Of a DNA stretch of 22,010 nt, positions 6,500 through 14,757 are shown piece after piece. Origin of the DNA: Flavobacteriales bacterium UBA5040 (lineage in GTDB: Bacteria > Bacteroidota > Bacteroidia > Flavobacteriales > Weeksellaceae); NCBI GenBank assembly GCA_002415135.1, contig DIBY01000010.1, forward strand, positions 1 to 22,010, given 5' to 3'. A program made the translations under genes and the position numbers. Positions within the stretch are counted from its first letter, which is position 1, and the number at the start of each line of letters is the position of its first letter. The notes beneath the pieces were generated by a model, which did no database searches, was not told the DNA's origin, and saw only the letters and a program-made list of their open reading frames with translations.

Positions 6500-7006
6500 A
6501 TGACCAACAGAGATTTTTTTAAGATTTTAATTAAAGTCGTCGGGCTTTATTTTTTCATTCAGGTACTTTTCACTTTTCTACCTTCGCAAATTGGATTTTT
6601 AAATTTCAACAGCGATTCCAGCATTATGGTCGGAACGATTATATACGTTGTATTTATCATTCTATTCATTACAGGAATACTCTATTTTCTCATCAGATTT
6701 CCCGAAAAAATAATTGATCTATTTAAGTTGGACCAAAACTTTGATCAGCAAAAGATTTCGATAAATAACTTCAACCAAAAAAATATTCTAACGATTGCTT
6801 TGATAATTATCGGTGGCTTTTTAGTGATTGAAAACATCAACACTTTGCTGTCCGGACTTTATCTGGTTTTCAGAAAAAGTATGAATCCATTATTTCCTAT
6901 CAGCGAAAACTCATCGATTGCTCTTATACTTCCGGCATTAAACCTACTGTTAGGAGGAATTCTCCTTACCTTTCGAAAAAGCATTACCAATTATTTTGAA
7001 AAATAA
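6500..7006 (+). CDS. Four-TM membrane protein of unknown function
   Basis: The 168-residue protein has four hydrophobic segments at about 8-28, 43-66, 93-113 and 140-158, separated by short polar loops. The loop between TM2 and TM3 (DLFKLDQNFDQQKISINNFNQKN) is the longest and polar, and the termini are basic. I recognise no family motif. It lies 26 bases after the FAD-binding protein gene and 35 bases before the TPR gene on the same strand, so it may share their transcript. An A-run precedes the ATG instead of a Shine-Dalgarno sequence, which is normal in Bacteroidota. Confidence 0.8.
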   Translation: MTNRDFFKILIKVVGLYFFIQVLFTFLPSQIGFLNFNSDSSIMVGTIIYVVFIILFITGILYFLIRFPEKIIDLFKLDQNFDQQKISINNFNQKNILTIALIIIGGFLVIENINTLLSGLYLVFRKSMNPLFPISENSSIALILPALNLLLGGILLTFRKSITNYFEK

Positions 7007-7041
7007 ATTTTTTTAGTAATATATTTAAATTGTACTACTCA

Positions 7042-8181
7042 ATGAAAAAATTTCTACTATCTATCACCCTTCTTTTCATTACCTATTCTTACGGACAAGC
7101 TGATGTAGGGACCAACTTTAAATTACTTTTTGAGCAGGAAAAGTATGATGAGATCATTAATTACAAGCCAAAAGATAACCAGCAACTTGCTGCAAACGAT
7201 TTGTTTTATAAAGGCAAAGCGTTTTACATGATGTCAGAAGATGAACAGGCCAATCAGTATTTTGACCTGGCAATTGCGAAAGGTCCAGTTTTCGACAACA
7301 TGTACTTTCACAAAGGAATGATTCTTTTGTACGCCAATAAGTTCAATGAATCACTTCCTCTTTTTGAAAAAGCCATTTCATTATCTCCAACCGAATCTGA
7401 TTTCTACGCCGGCAAAGCTGAAGCATTTTCTGCTTTAAAAAAGACAGATTCGGCTCAGGTTTATTTTGAAAAAGTCACTCAATATCCTTCCTGTAAGCCA
7501 AGAGCATTCGTCATGCTGGGTCAGATTTATCAAGGTCAAAACAAGAATGAACAAGCGTCAGCTTCTTACAAACAGGCCTTGAGCCAACTAAGCGAAAACG
7601 ATGAAATGCATCAGAATACTTCTTTCAATCTGGGCCTCACCCAACAACTGACGGGAAAAATCAATGATGCCAAAAACACTTTTGAAAAGCATATTACACT
7701 TTACCCGACCGATTATCAAGCTGTTGCCAAAATGATCCAGATCTATTATGCGCTGGAACAATTTGAAAAAGCAGCTCCCTTAAAAACGAAACTCTACGCA
7801 GCGCATCAAAACAAGCAACTTAATTCTGACATGGAAAAGCAGTTTTGCTTCGATCAGTTTATGTGGAAAGGCCGAAGAGTCATGGCTTTCGAAAAATTTG
7901 CCGAACCTGATGATTTTCTTTTTGCGAAACATCATTTTTATGTCATGACCGATAATAATGAAATTGACTATCAGATCGATTCAGAAACCAGTGCCGCAAT
8001 TCGAATGTCAAAATCAAAAAATAAATACGTTTTATGTTTGGTGAAAGATCAGGCGCATCACACTTACTGGCAATATGTATTCAATGATGACTATCAATAC
8101 CCCGACCTGAAAGTTGCCGTCCTTAATATTCTAAACGAAAATGTAAAACCTGCCGCGTCTTTTATTCCGCCTTCAAAATAA
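7042..8181 (+). CDS. Secreted TPR-repeat protein
   Basis: I chose ATG 7042 (379 residues) because it starts a standard signal peptide, MKKFLLSITLLFITYSYGQ, with cleavage probably after Gln19. A TTG four codons upstream keeps the frame open but adds nothing. The mature part has helical TPR-like repeats from about 45 to 250, each with the Gly/Ala and large hydrophobic pattern (DLFYKGKAFYMMSEDEQANQYFDLAI, then MYFHKGMILLYANKFNESLPLFEKAI, and further copies near DFYAGKAEAFSALKKTD and AFVMLGQIYQGQNKNEQ). The last 110 residues form a separate domain with FAKHHFYVMTDNNEIDYQI and KYVLCLVKDQAHHTYWQYVF, which I do not recognise. TPRs mediate protein contacts; the partner is unknown. It probably acts in the periplasm. 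Confidence 0.85.
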   Translation: MKKFLLSITLLFITYSYGQADVGTNFKLLFEQEKYDEIINYKPKDNQQLAANDLFYKGKAFYMMSEDEQANQYFDLAIAKGPVFDNMYFHKGMILLYANKFNESLPLFEKAISLSPTESDFYAGKAEAFSALKKTDSAQVYFEKVTQYPSCKPRAFVMLGQIYQGQNKNEQASASYKQALSQLSENDEMHQNTSFNLGLTQQLTGKINDAKNTFEKHITLYPTDYQAVAKMIQIYYALEQFEKAAPLKTKLYAAHQNKQLNSDMEKQFCFDQFMWKGRRVMAFEKFAEPDDFLFAKHHFYVMTDNNEIDYQIDSETSAAIRMSKSKNKYVLCLVKDQAHHTYWQYVFNDDYQYPDLKVAVLNILNENVKPAASFIPPSK

Positions 8182-8293
8182 TTAAACACCAACGGGATTA
8201 TCGTTTAAATACCTCCGAAATTTTATTATCTTTATTGCCAATTAGTTCACTCTATTCCGCTACAGATAGCCGGACCGCACCTATTAAAAATTT

Positions 8294-9379
8294 ATGCACC
8301 TATTTTATTATCTTTTAATTTCCGTCTGCATTATCTTCAGCATTTTACCCTTGGTTCGAAATCAACACTGGATTTTTCGGGTTTTGGAATTTGCGCGGTT
8401 TCAAGTCGCCATTCTTCAGTTGATCGTACTGGTTTTAGGACTTCTCTTTTTCACTCCGAAAACACTTATCTTTTGGGCGACCGCCGCGGTGACTCTAGCT
8501 TTTATCATTAACCATGTCGTTATTTTAATTCCGTACACCGTTATTTATAAAAGAAAGCCGGTGCAGAAAATTTCTAAAAACTCAGATCTGATCTCGATTA
8601 TTTCGGTCAATGTTTATCAGTTTAATAAAGATTATCAGCAACTCATTAATTTGATCAATGAAGTTCAGCCCGATATTCTATTAACCATGGAATCTAATCA
8701 AGCTTGGGAAGATGCCTTAACCGTCATTGAAAACGACTATCCCAATTTTAAAAAAGTCCCTTTAGAAAATACGTACGGAATTCATTTCTACACCAGATTA
8801 AAAGTAGAAAACATTAAGGTCAATTATTTTATCTCTGATGACTTACCGAGTATTGAAGCGTCTCTTTTGACAGAAAATGGCGAGCGCTTCACCTTTTTTG
8901 GCGTTCATCCGCCACCGCCAAGTCCGACCGAAGAAGACACCTCAAAAGAACGGGATGGTGAATTGCTGGCCGTTGCAAAAGCAGTGCGGAAAGTGAAAAA
9001 CCCAGTCATCGTGACTGGAGATTTCAACAATGTCGCTTGGGCGCGCTCCTCCATTTTATTTCGGAAAACTTCAGAATTAATTGATCCGCGAATAGGGCGG
9101 GGATTTGTGGCGACCTTCCACGCGAAGTATCGACTGTTGCGCTTTCCCATCGATTTATTTTTTCATTCCACCGATATTTTCATTCAGGATTTCAAAACTT
9201 TACGCAATATTGGCAGCGATCATTTGCCGCTTTACTGTAGTTTTTCTATCAATAAAGAGGAAGATCTTCAGGAAGACGAAGTTGAAACCTTGCACGAAGA
9301 TGACTTAGAACAGGTCGATGAACTTATCGAAAAAGGAATTGAAGAAGATGGCAATCGCCCGACCGTTGCGCAAGAATAG
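8294..9379 (+). CDS. Membrane-anchored endonuclease/exonuclease/phosphatase-family protein
   Basis: The 361-residue protein starts with three membrane segments (about 3-20, 34-54 and 60-82) and then carries an EEP-superfamily hydrolase domain facing the periplasm by topology. The key signatures are visible: NVYQFN at the domain start, metal-binding Glu133 in LLTMESN, Asp243 and Asn245 in TGDFNN, and the catalytic SDHLP with Asp309-His310. The superfamily uses metal ions to cut phosphodiester or phosphomonoester bonds, in nucleic acids, lipids or sugar phosphates; the substrate cannot be told. The final 40 residues form a strongly acidic tail (EEDLQEDEVETLHEDDLEQVDELIEKGIEE), probably disordered. 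The upstream spacer holds a -7-like TATCTTTA (8227-8234). The proline-rich PPPPSPTEED loop near 204 interrupts the domain. Confidence 0.88.
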   Translation: MHLFYYLLISVCIIFSILPLVRNQHWIFRVLEFARFQVAILQLIVLVLGLLFFTPKTLIFWATAAVTLAFIINHVVILIPYTVIYKRKPVQKISKNSDLISIISVNVYQFNKDYQQLINLINEVQPDILLTMESNQAWEDALTVIENDYPNFKKVPLENTYGIHFYTRLKVENIKVNYFISDDLPSIEASLLTENGERFTFFGVHPPPPSPTEEDTSKERDGELLAVAKAVRKVKNPVIVTGDFNNVAWARSSILFRKTSELIDPRIGRGFVATFHAKYRLLRFPIDLFFHSTDIFIQDFKTLRNIGSDHLPLYCSFSINKEEDLQEDEVETLHEDDLEQVDELIEKGIEEDGNRPTVAQE

Positions 9380-9446
9380 ATTCAGTCTGGAATTGTGATC
9401 GATGACTCTGATTTTTAGGAGCATCAAGATTGCGACTTCTTTGAAA

Positions 9447-9520
9447 ACCCGTCACGCTGTTCGCTATATCCGCTCCCTGCTGTCGCAGAGTCGCGGGATG
9501 CCGCTGCCATCGTGGCTAGA
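9447..9520. repeat. GC-rich intergenic element, probably dispersed repeat
   Basis: In the 228-bp gap between two genes, a block of about 75 bases (from CCCGTCACGCTGTTCGC to CCATCGTGGCTAG) is far richer in GC than the spacers around it. It has no convincing long open frame and only short self-complementarity (CTGC-TGTC-GCAG). From memory, similar strings occur repeatedly between genes in Flavobacteriaceae, which suggests a REP-like element. Copy number cannot be tested here. Confidence 0.45.
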
Positions 9521-9585
9521 ATAACATGCAGCTTTTATTTTCATAGAATAAGTCGGCAGTAATCTGAATCAAAATTAATTATAAA

Positions 9586-9593
9586 TATATTTG
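9586..9593 (+). promoter_or_regulatory. -7 promoter box upstream of the Gfo/Idh/MocA gene
   Basis: TATATTTG matches the Bacteroidota -7 consensus TAnnTTTG exactly and lies 14 bases before the ATG at 9608. No TTG is found at the usual -33 distance, so the transcript would have a very short leader and the promoter may be weak or activator-dependent. Confidence 0.45.
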
Positions 9594-9607
9594 TTAAAAT
9601 TTAGAGT

Positions 9608-10672
9608 ATGCAGTTGGTAAAAGTCGGTCTTTGCGCCTTTGGAATGAGTGGAAAAGTGTTCCACGCTCCGTTTTTAAAAGAACATCCGGGATTTTTTATG
9701 TCGGCTATCGTAGAACGGTCCAAAGAAGAATCCAAAAGTAAATATCCAGAAACTGTAATTTTCAGATCGGTAGAAGAAATGCTGCAAAGTGCGGACATTG
9801 ATCTGGTCGTTATAAATACGCCTGTCCAAACGCATTTCGAATATGTAAAAATGGCTTTAGAAGCAGGAAAAAATGTCATTGTCGAAAAACCATTTACCGT
9901 CGACGTTTCCGAAGCCGAAGCTTTAGTAAAATTAGCACAGGAAAAAAATCTATTCTTAAGCGTTTACCAAAATCGCAGATTTGATCGTGATTATCTTCAG
10001 GTTCAAAAAATAATCGAAGACGGAGAACTAGGAAATTTAAAAGAAGTAGAGATCCGCTTCGACCGATTTCGTACTGAACCAAGTGCGAAAGAACATAAAG
10101 AAAATCCACAGCTTAAAGGTTCCGGATCGCTTCATGATTTGGGTTCGCATCTCATCGATCAGGCCACCCAACTTTTTGGCGTCCCCGATAAACTTTTTGC
10201 CGATGTCTTTTCAATGAAAGGTCCCGATTTCGCCAATGATTACTTTGAACTTCTACTCTATTATAAAAATCATTTACGCGTAAGATTAAAATCTTCAGTC
10301 TTTAGCAAAGAAGCACATTACGCCTATATTTTACATGGTGACAAAGGAAGTTTCTTAGAGGAAAGAACCGATGATCAGGAAAAGGAATTGGTTTCCGGCG
10401 CCATTCCAACCTTTAACGAAGACTGGACAAAACCTTTAACCGAATCAGACGGAATTCTAAATTACTTCAACGAAAGCTCCGAGTCCGAAAGAATCCTAAC
10501 TTCCAGCGAACCGGGAAATTACATGAATTATTATCAGGAAATTTACAAACATATCGTTTTTGGTTATCCATTACCTTCACCTGCAACAGAAATTATTCAG
10601 AACATGAAAATCATTGAAGCCGCTTTGGAAAGTTCGAAAGAAGGAAAGGTTGTTGGTTTAAAAGATTGCTAA
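9608..10672 (+). CDS. Gfo/Idh/MocA-family oxidoreductase
   Basis: The 354-residue cytosolic enzyme has the standard two-domain layout. The N-terminal Rossmann domain binds NAD(P) through GLCAFGMSGKVFHAPFL (residues 7-23). The family signature Glu93-Lys94-Pro95 (VIVEKPFTVD) closes that domain, and the C-terminal domain carries the proton-donor motif Asp177-Leu-Gly-Ser-His181 (SLHDLGSHLIDQATQLFG). Such enzymes reversibly oxidise a hydroxyl of a sugar, inositol or related compound. The VFHAPFL start and general layout resemble the YdgJ/IolW subgroup of scyllo-inositol or sugar dehydrogenases, but the substrate is not predictable from sequence alone. Length is normal. Neighbouring genes give no pathway hint, and it appears to be a single-gene unit. 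Confidence 0.93.
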   Translation: MQLVKVGLCAFGMSGKVFHAPFLKEHPGFFMSAIVERSKEESKSKYPETVIFRSVEEMLQSADIDLVVINTPVQTHFEYVKMALEAGKNVIVEKPFTVDVSEAEALVKLAQEKNLFLSVYQNRRFDRDYLQVQKIIEDGELGNLKEVEIRFDRFRTEPSAKEHKENPQLKGSGSLHDLGSHLIDQATQLFGVPDKLFADVFSMKGPDFANDYFELLLYYKNHLRVRLKSSVFSKEAHYAYILHGDKGSFLEERTDDQEKELVSGAIPTFNEDWTKPLTESDGILNYFNESSESERILTSSEPGNYMNYYQEIYKHIVFGYPLPSPATEIIQNMKIIEAALESSKEGKVVGLKDC

Positions 10673-10776
10673 ATTTCGTTAAATCGAGATAACCATCATC
10701 AGATTTTTCTATGCGCAACAGGGGTCGTTTGGTCTAATATTTCTATACCTTGCTGTCACTAATTAGGAGATAGAAA

Positions 10777-11919
10777 ATGACGAATAGACAATTAAATTTC
10801 AACAAAGGTTTTACGTTCAAAAAATATACGCCCGAAGAAGTTTCCCATTTCGACCGGGTTTTTGACGTTTTTAAAGATCTGCTGACGCACACTTCAGGCG
10901 ATATCGAAGAAGCTTTCGAATGGCTGGAAATGCTGGATAAGGAATATGATATTTTCACCGACGAATATACGCTGGCAGATTTTGAAGAAGATCTGAAAAA
11001 ACGCGGTTACATCAAAGAAGAAAAAGAGGATAAAGACGGAAATACCGGAACTGGAAAAGGAAAAAATATATTGACCGCAAAACTGGAAGCAGCGCTGCGC
11101 GAATTTGCGTTGGACCAGATTTTCGGAAAATTGAAAAAAACAGGAATTGGAAATCACAACACCAAAAAAGTTGGAGTTGGCGATGAGCGCGATGGCGAAA
11201 ACCGAAACTTTCAATATGGTGACGACCTTTCAACTTTAAATATGACCGAAAGTTTAAAAAATGCGCAAATTAATAATGGCATTTCAGACCTTCGATTAAC
11301 TGAAGATGACCTCATCGTCGAGGAAACCAAACACAAGGCTCAAATGAGTACGGTGTTGATGATCGACATCAGCCACTCCATGATTTTATACGGTGAAGAT
11401 CGAATCACGCCCGCTAAAAAAGTTGCCATGGCTCTGGTCGAATTGATCAAACGAAAATATCCAAAAGATTCCATCGATATTATCGTATTCGGGAACGAAG
11501 CTTGGCCGATCAAAATCAAAGATCTTCCTTATCTGCAAGTCGGACCGTATCATACCAACACTGTTGCCGGTTTGGAATTGGCGATGGACATTCTGCGTAG
11601 AAAAAGAAATACCAACAAACAGATCTTCATGATCACGGATGGAAAACCGAGTTGCATCAAATTACCGACAGGAGAGTTTTATATGAACAGCAACGGCTTA
11701 GATCAAATGATCGTTGATCAATGTTTGAACAAAGCAGCACAAGCAAGAAAACTAAAAATTCCCATCACCACTTTTATGATCGCTCAGGATCCCTATTTAC
11801 GGAAATTCGTAGATGCTTTTACCGCTCAAAATAAAGGCAAAGCTTTTCTGACCGGACTTTCAGGTTTGGGAGAAATGATTTTTGAAGATTACGAGAAGAA
11901 TAGGATAAAGAGAATTTAA
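10777..11919 (+). CDS. VWA-domain protein, partner of a MoxR/ChlI-type ATPase
   Basis: The 380-residue protein has a helical, charged N-terminal half (FDRVFDVFKDLLTHTSGDIEEAFEWLEMLDKEYDIFTDEYT) and a Gly/Lys/Asp-rich linker near 85-100. From about residue 190 it carries a von Willebrand A domain. The MIDAS metal site is visible as Asp197-x-Ser-x-Ser201 (MIDISHSM), with MITDGKPS (Asp288) as the later MIDAS loop. There is no signal peptide or membrane anchor, so it is cytosolic. VWA proteins of this kind work with an AAA+ ATPase of the MoxR/ChlI class, as ChlD does with ChlI, in metal insertion or complex assembly. The matching ATPase gene is 146 bases downstream on the same strand. The actual client is unknown. 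Confidence 0.88.
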   Translation: MTNRQLNFNKGFTFKKYTPEEVSHFDRVFDVFKDLLTHTSGDIEEAFEWLEMLDKEYDIFTDEYTLADFEEDLKKRGYIKEEKEDKDGNTGTGKGKNILTAKLEAALREFALDQIFGKLKKTGIGNHNTKKVGVGDERDGENRNFQYGDDLSTLNMTESLKNAQINNGISDLRLTEDDLIVEETKHKAQMSTVLMIDISHSMILYGEDRITPAKKVAMALVELIKRKYPKDSIDIIVFGNEAWPIKIKDLPYLQVGPYHTNTVAGLELAMDILRRKRNTNKQIFMITDGKPSCIKLPTGEFYMNSNGLDQMIVDQCLNKAAQARKLKIPITTFMIAQDPYLRKFVDAFTAQNKGKAFLTGLSGLGEMIFEDYEKNRIKRI

Positions 11920-11991
11920 ATACTAAGAGACTAAAAGATAATAGACACGTAGATAATAGACTTTCAAATAGCAGTGGACGAGATTAATGAA

Positions 11992-12033
11992 AATCTTTGC
12001 GCTTATTGCGTTTTTCACTTGGCGTCTTTGCGA
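11992..12033. repeat. Intergenic CTTTGCG repeat
   Basis: Between the VWA and AAA+ genes the word CTTTGCG occurs twice (11995-12001 and 12026-12032), with related ATTGCG in between. Similar strings are, from memory, common between genes in Flavobacteriaceae. The VWA frame stops well before it and no promoter of good quality is seen, so the two genes may still share a transcript. Confidence 0.4.
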
Positions 12034-12065
12034 GAAAAAAAATAAAAATAAATCATCATATATAA

Positions 12066-13520
12066 ATGAAAAAAGATATCACATTTAAAGAATTAAAAGA
12101 TTCAGGTTATACAGACAAAACCATTAATCACGAAATTCAGGCGAATTTAATTGCCAAGATCAAAGCAAAAGAGCCCGTTTTTGAAGGACTTTGGGGTTAT
12201 GAAGACACTGTAGTTCCACAGTTGAAAAAAGCAATTCTTGCTGGCCACCACATCAATCTTTTAGGATTGCGTGGACAGGCAAAAACCAAAATTGCCAGAA
12301 GTATGGTGAGTTTACTGGACGAATATATGCCAATCGTGAAAGGGTCTGAAATTAACGACAGTCCGTTTAATCCGATCTCCAAATATGCCCGCGATCTAAT
12401 CGACGAGAGTGGCGATGAAACCATGATCTCGTGGGTTCATCGATCCAACCGTTTTTTTGAAAAACTGGCAACTCCAGATGTCAATGTATCCGATCTGATT
12501 GGCGACATCGATCCGATTAAAGCAGCGACTTTAAAGTTGCCTTATTCAGACGAACGTGTTTTGCATTACGGAATGATTCCAAGAGCCAACCGTTGTATTT
12601 TTGTTTTGAATGAATTACCCGATTTACAAGCGAGAATTCAGGTTTCGTTATTCAACATTTTGCAGGAAGGCGATATTCAGATCCGTGGTTTTCAACTGAG
12701 AATGCCGTTGGATATTCAGTTTGTCTTTACGGCAAACCCAGAAGATTATACGAATAGAGGAAGTATTGTAACGCCATTGAAAGACAGGATCGGTTCTCAG
12801 ATCTTCACGCACTATCCAAGAACCATCGAATTGGCCCGTCAAATCACAGAGCAGGAAGCCCAGATTTCTGCGCAAGACAAAGCCCAGATCACCGTGCCGA
12901 GTTTGGCAAAAGATCTTTTGGAGGAAGTTGCTTTTGCAGCGCGTGACAGCGAATATGTAGATGCGAAAAGTGGTGTGAGTGCCCGATTAACCATCAGCGC
13001 GATGGAAAATTTGATCGCCGCAGCGAAGTTACGTTTGATCGAATCGGATGCTGAAAACACGACGATCCGTTTGGTTGATTTCATGTCTATTATTCCATCG
13101 ATCACCGGAAAAATTGAATTGGTTTACGAAGGCGAGCAGGAAGGTGCAGATCACGTAGCGAAACTGTTGATCGATAAAGCCGTAATGACGCAGTTTGAGA
13201 TGATTTTCCCACGCGTTCCAAAACTGGAAAAAGACGGCATCAAAACGCCTTATACCGACGTCATAAAATGGTTTAATAAAAATTCCTTAGAATTAAATTA
13301 CGACGATACCGATGAAGATTTCTATATTAAGCTCAATAACATAACTCCACTTAACGATATTGTGGAAGAATATGCGGAAAATTTCAGCGATGAAGATAAA
13401 GACTTTTCTAAAGAAATTATTTTATGGGCATTAACTCTTAATAAGAAATTAGACAAGTCAGAAAATGAAAGCGCGTTTACCTTTGATTCGGCCGGAATTG
13501 GAAAATATTACAGCAATTAA
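12066..13520 (+). CDS. AAA+ ATPase of the MoxR / magnesium-chelatase ChlI type
   Basis: The 484-residue cytosolic ATPase shows Walker A as Gly67-Leu-Arg-Gly-Gln-Ala-Lys73-Thr74. The Walker B region is FVLNELPD with Asn182-Glu183, so the usual Asp before the catalytic Glu is replaced by Asn. Sensor 1 is Asn224 in FVFTANPEDYTNRG, and an arginine-finger candidate lies in TPLKDRIGSQ. Before Walker B, the stretch ATPDVNVSDLIGDIDPIKA matches the ChlI/MoxR helix-2 insert region, and QVSLFNILQEGDIQIRGFQLRMPLDIQFV is the typical helix-2/pre-sensor-1 segment. The C-terminal third is helical. It most likely forms an ATP-driven ring working with the VWA protein upstream. Chlorophyll synthesis is not implied: there are no chelatase partners in the window. 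A strong terminator follows. Confidence 0.9.
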   Translation: MKKDITFKELKDSGYTDKTINHEIQANLIAKIKAKEPVFEGLWGYEDTVVPQLKKAILAGHHINLLGLRGQAKTKIARSMVSLLDEYMPIVKGSEINDSPFNPISKYARDLIDESGDETMISWVHRSNRFFEKLATPDVNVSDLIGDIDPIKAATLKLPYSDERVLHYGMIPRANRCIFVLNELPDLQARIQVSLFNILQEGDIQIRGFQLRMPLDIQFVFTANPEDYTNRGSIVTPLKDRIGSQIFTHYPRTIELARQITEQEAQISAQDKAQITVPSLAKDLLEEVAFAARDSEYVDAKSGVSARLTISAMENLIAAAKLRLIESDAENTTIRLVDFMSIIPSITGKIELVYEGEQEGADHVAKLLIDKAVMTQFEMIFPRVPKLEKDGIKTPYTDVIKWFNKNSLELNYDDTDEDFYIKLNNITPLNDIVEEYAENFSDEDKDFSKEIILWALTLNKKLDKSENESAFTFDSAGIGKYYSN

Positions 13521-13566
13521 GTTTTAGAAAAAAGAAGTCATTATAAAAATTACTTCACACAACATG

Positions 13567-13604
13567 AACCTCATTTAAATTCGATTTTAAATGAGGTTTT
13601 TTTT
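13567..13604 (+). terminator. Rho-independent terminator after the AAA+ gene
   Basis: A perfect 13-bp stem, AACCTCATTTAAA (13567-13579) with TTTAAATGAGGTT (13586-13598), encloses a 6-nt loop and runs into eight T (13597-13604). It sits 47 bases after the stop codon. Confidence 0.88.
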
Positions 13605-13830
13605 AGGAATAAATTTCAAATCCAATTGGAAATATTTTAATCAAATGCAAGATTATTTAATCAGGTAGGGCTTTGAGAGCGGTTGATTGACTTAGATTAA
13701 AATAATCCTTTTGTTTCTTTGCGGTTTAAAAAAATCTGGACGAATCTTACATTTCGATTTCTATATTTTTCAATTCGTATATTTCCTTTATTTCAAAGCA
13801 GCTAAAAATAAAATTTAGTTTCTATGTAAC
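13605..13830. other. Gene-free AT-rich spacer
   Basis: The spacer between the terminator and the TraB/GumN leader holds no open frame of note. A possible weak promoter is TTGACTTAG at about 13687 followed by TTTCTTTG (13715-13722), but the -7 lacks its first TA. Nothing else is recognisable. Confidence 0.4.
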
Positions 13831-13866
13831 AAATATTTGCTTCCCCTACTTACCAAGCAAATATTT
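13831..13866 (+). promoter_or_regulatory. Perfect inverted repeat in the leader of the TraB/GumN gene
   Basis: AAATATTTGCTT (13831-13842) and AAGCAAATATTT (13855-13866) form a perfect 12-bp inverted repeat around the 12-nt loop CCCCTACTTACC, ending 13 bases before the ATG. No T-run follows, so it is not a normal terminator. The left arm contains AATATTTG, one base from the -7 consensus, so the repeat may overlap the promoter. It could be an operator for a dimeric regulator or an RNA hairpin that limits translation of the first gene of the sigma-factor operon. Confidence 0.6.
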
Positions 13867-13879
13867 AAAACCAAATATA

Positions 13880-14746
13880 ATGAAACATTTAAAATCAATC
13901 ATCGCAGTCGTTCTTTTGGCCGTCACTTTTAATTTCTCAACAGCGCAGAAAAAAGCAAAGCTGGAAAATTCAACCTTATGGAAGATTGAACATTCAAATT
14001 TGAAACAACCTTCTTATCTTTTAGGAACTTTACATATCATGTGTGCAACCGATTTCGCAATTCCAAAAAAAGTCACTGAAACTTTAGATAAAGTAGATGC
14101 CTTAGTTTTGGAAGTGAACATCTCAGACCCACAAGAAATAAAATTAATGCAAGAGTCCATGAGCCAATCAAAAAAGATTTCAGAAGAACTTACTCCAAAC
14201 CAATTTCAGGAACTGGATCAACTGGTCACTAAAGTAATGGGCGCTCCGTTGGTTAACTTTGATTCTTACGGACTGTCAATTTTGCAATTCTTAATGATGA
14301 GTAAAATGTTGCCTTGTACCGATTTTAAATATTATGAGATGGAACTCCTTGCCTCAGCAACGAAAAGTAAAAAAGAAATCTTCAGTTTAGAAAAAGCTGC
14401 AGACCAGATTGAAACGATGAGAAAGGCTTATCCGACCGCTTTCGCTCTTGATCAACTGATTTTATTTGATTCTTATAAAAAAGATTTTAATGAAGCGATT
14501 CAAACGTATAAAAAAGAAGATATTGCAACGACCGTAGATCTAATTACCAAAGATAGGTACATGGATGAAAACGCAACCCGATATATGCAAGTCGATAGAA
14601 ATAAAAAGTGGCTGGAGAAAATGCCTCAAATGATGAAAGAAAGAAGCAATCTATTTGCAGTTGGTGCCGCACATTTAACCGACGATTTCGGATTGATCCA
14701 TCTTTTAAGACAGGAAGGATACACTGTTACGCCAGTTACTCATTAG
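13880..14746 (+). CDS. TraB/GumN-family secreted protein
   Basis: The 288-residue protein has a Sec signal peptide (MKHLKSIIAVVLLAVTFNFSTAQ, cleaved near residue 22) and then the TraB/GumN domain. The defining motifs are visible: SYLLGTLHI near 47-54, the acidic LVLEVNISDP near 72-81, and a C-terminal AVGAAHLTDDFGLIHLLRQEGY near 260-283. The conserved His and Glu/Asp residues fit the erythromycin-esterase/TIKI-like fold, where some members are metal-dependent proteases. Bacterial function is mostly unproven, so I claim only the fold. It is the first gene of a tight run with a sigma factor 11 bases downstream and a membrane protein after that. This suggests it is part of the same envelope-linked response. 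Periplasmic location is inferred. Confidence 0.9.
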   Translation: MKHLKSIIAVVLLAVTFNFSTAQKKAKLENSTLWKIEHSNLKQPSYLLGTLHIMCATDFAIPKKVTETLDKVDALVLEVNISDPQEIKLMQESMSQSKKISEELTPNQFQELDQLVTKVMGAPLVNFDSYGLSILQFLMMSKMLPCTDFKYYEMELLASATKSKKEIFSLEKAADQIETMRKAYPTAFALDQLILFDSYKKDFNEAIQTYKKEDIATTVDLITKDRYMDENATRYMQVDRNKKWLEKMPQMMKERSNLFAVGAAHLTDDFGLIHLLRQEGYTVTPVTH

Positions 14747-14757
14747 AAATTGATTTC

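Noticed and set aside
8905..9150. Minus-strand open frame of 81 codons inside the EEP-family gene
   Set aside because: It lies wholly within a well-supported gene, starts with no promoter or family signature, and is Pro/Gly-rich as expected from an antisense shadow.
4630..9379. A single functional pathway operon from the FAD-binding protein to the EEP-family protein
   Set aside because: Spacings grow to more than 110 bases, products have no shared pathway, and a separate -7-like box precedes the last gene; only the first three genes may be co-transcribed.
14608..14757. Upstream extension of the sigma-factor frame
   Set aside because: It would overlap the TraB/GumN gene by about 140 bases in another frame and adds residues unlike any sigma factor; ATG 14758 gives a normal ECF start.
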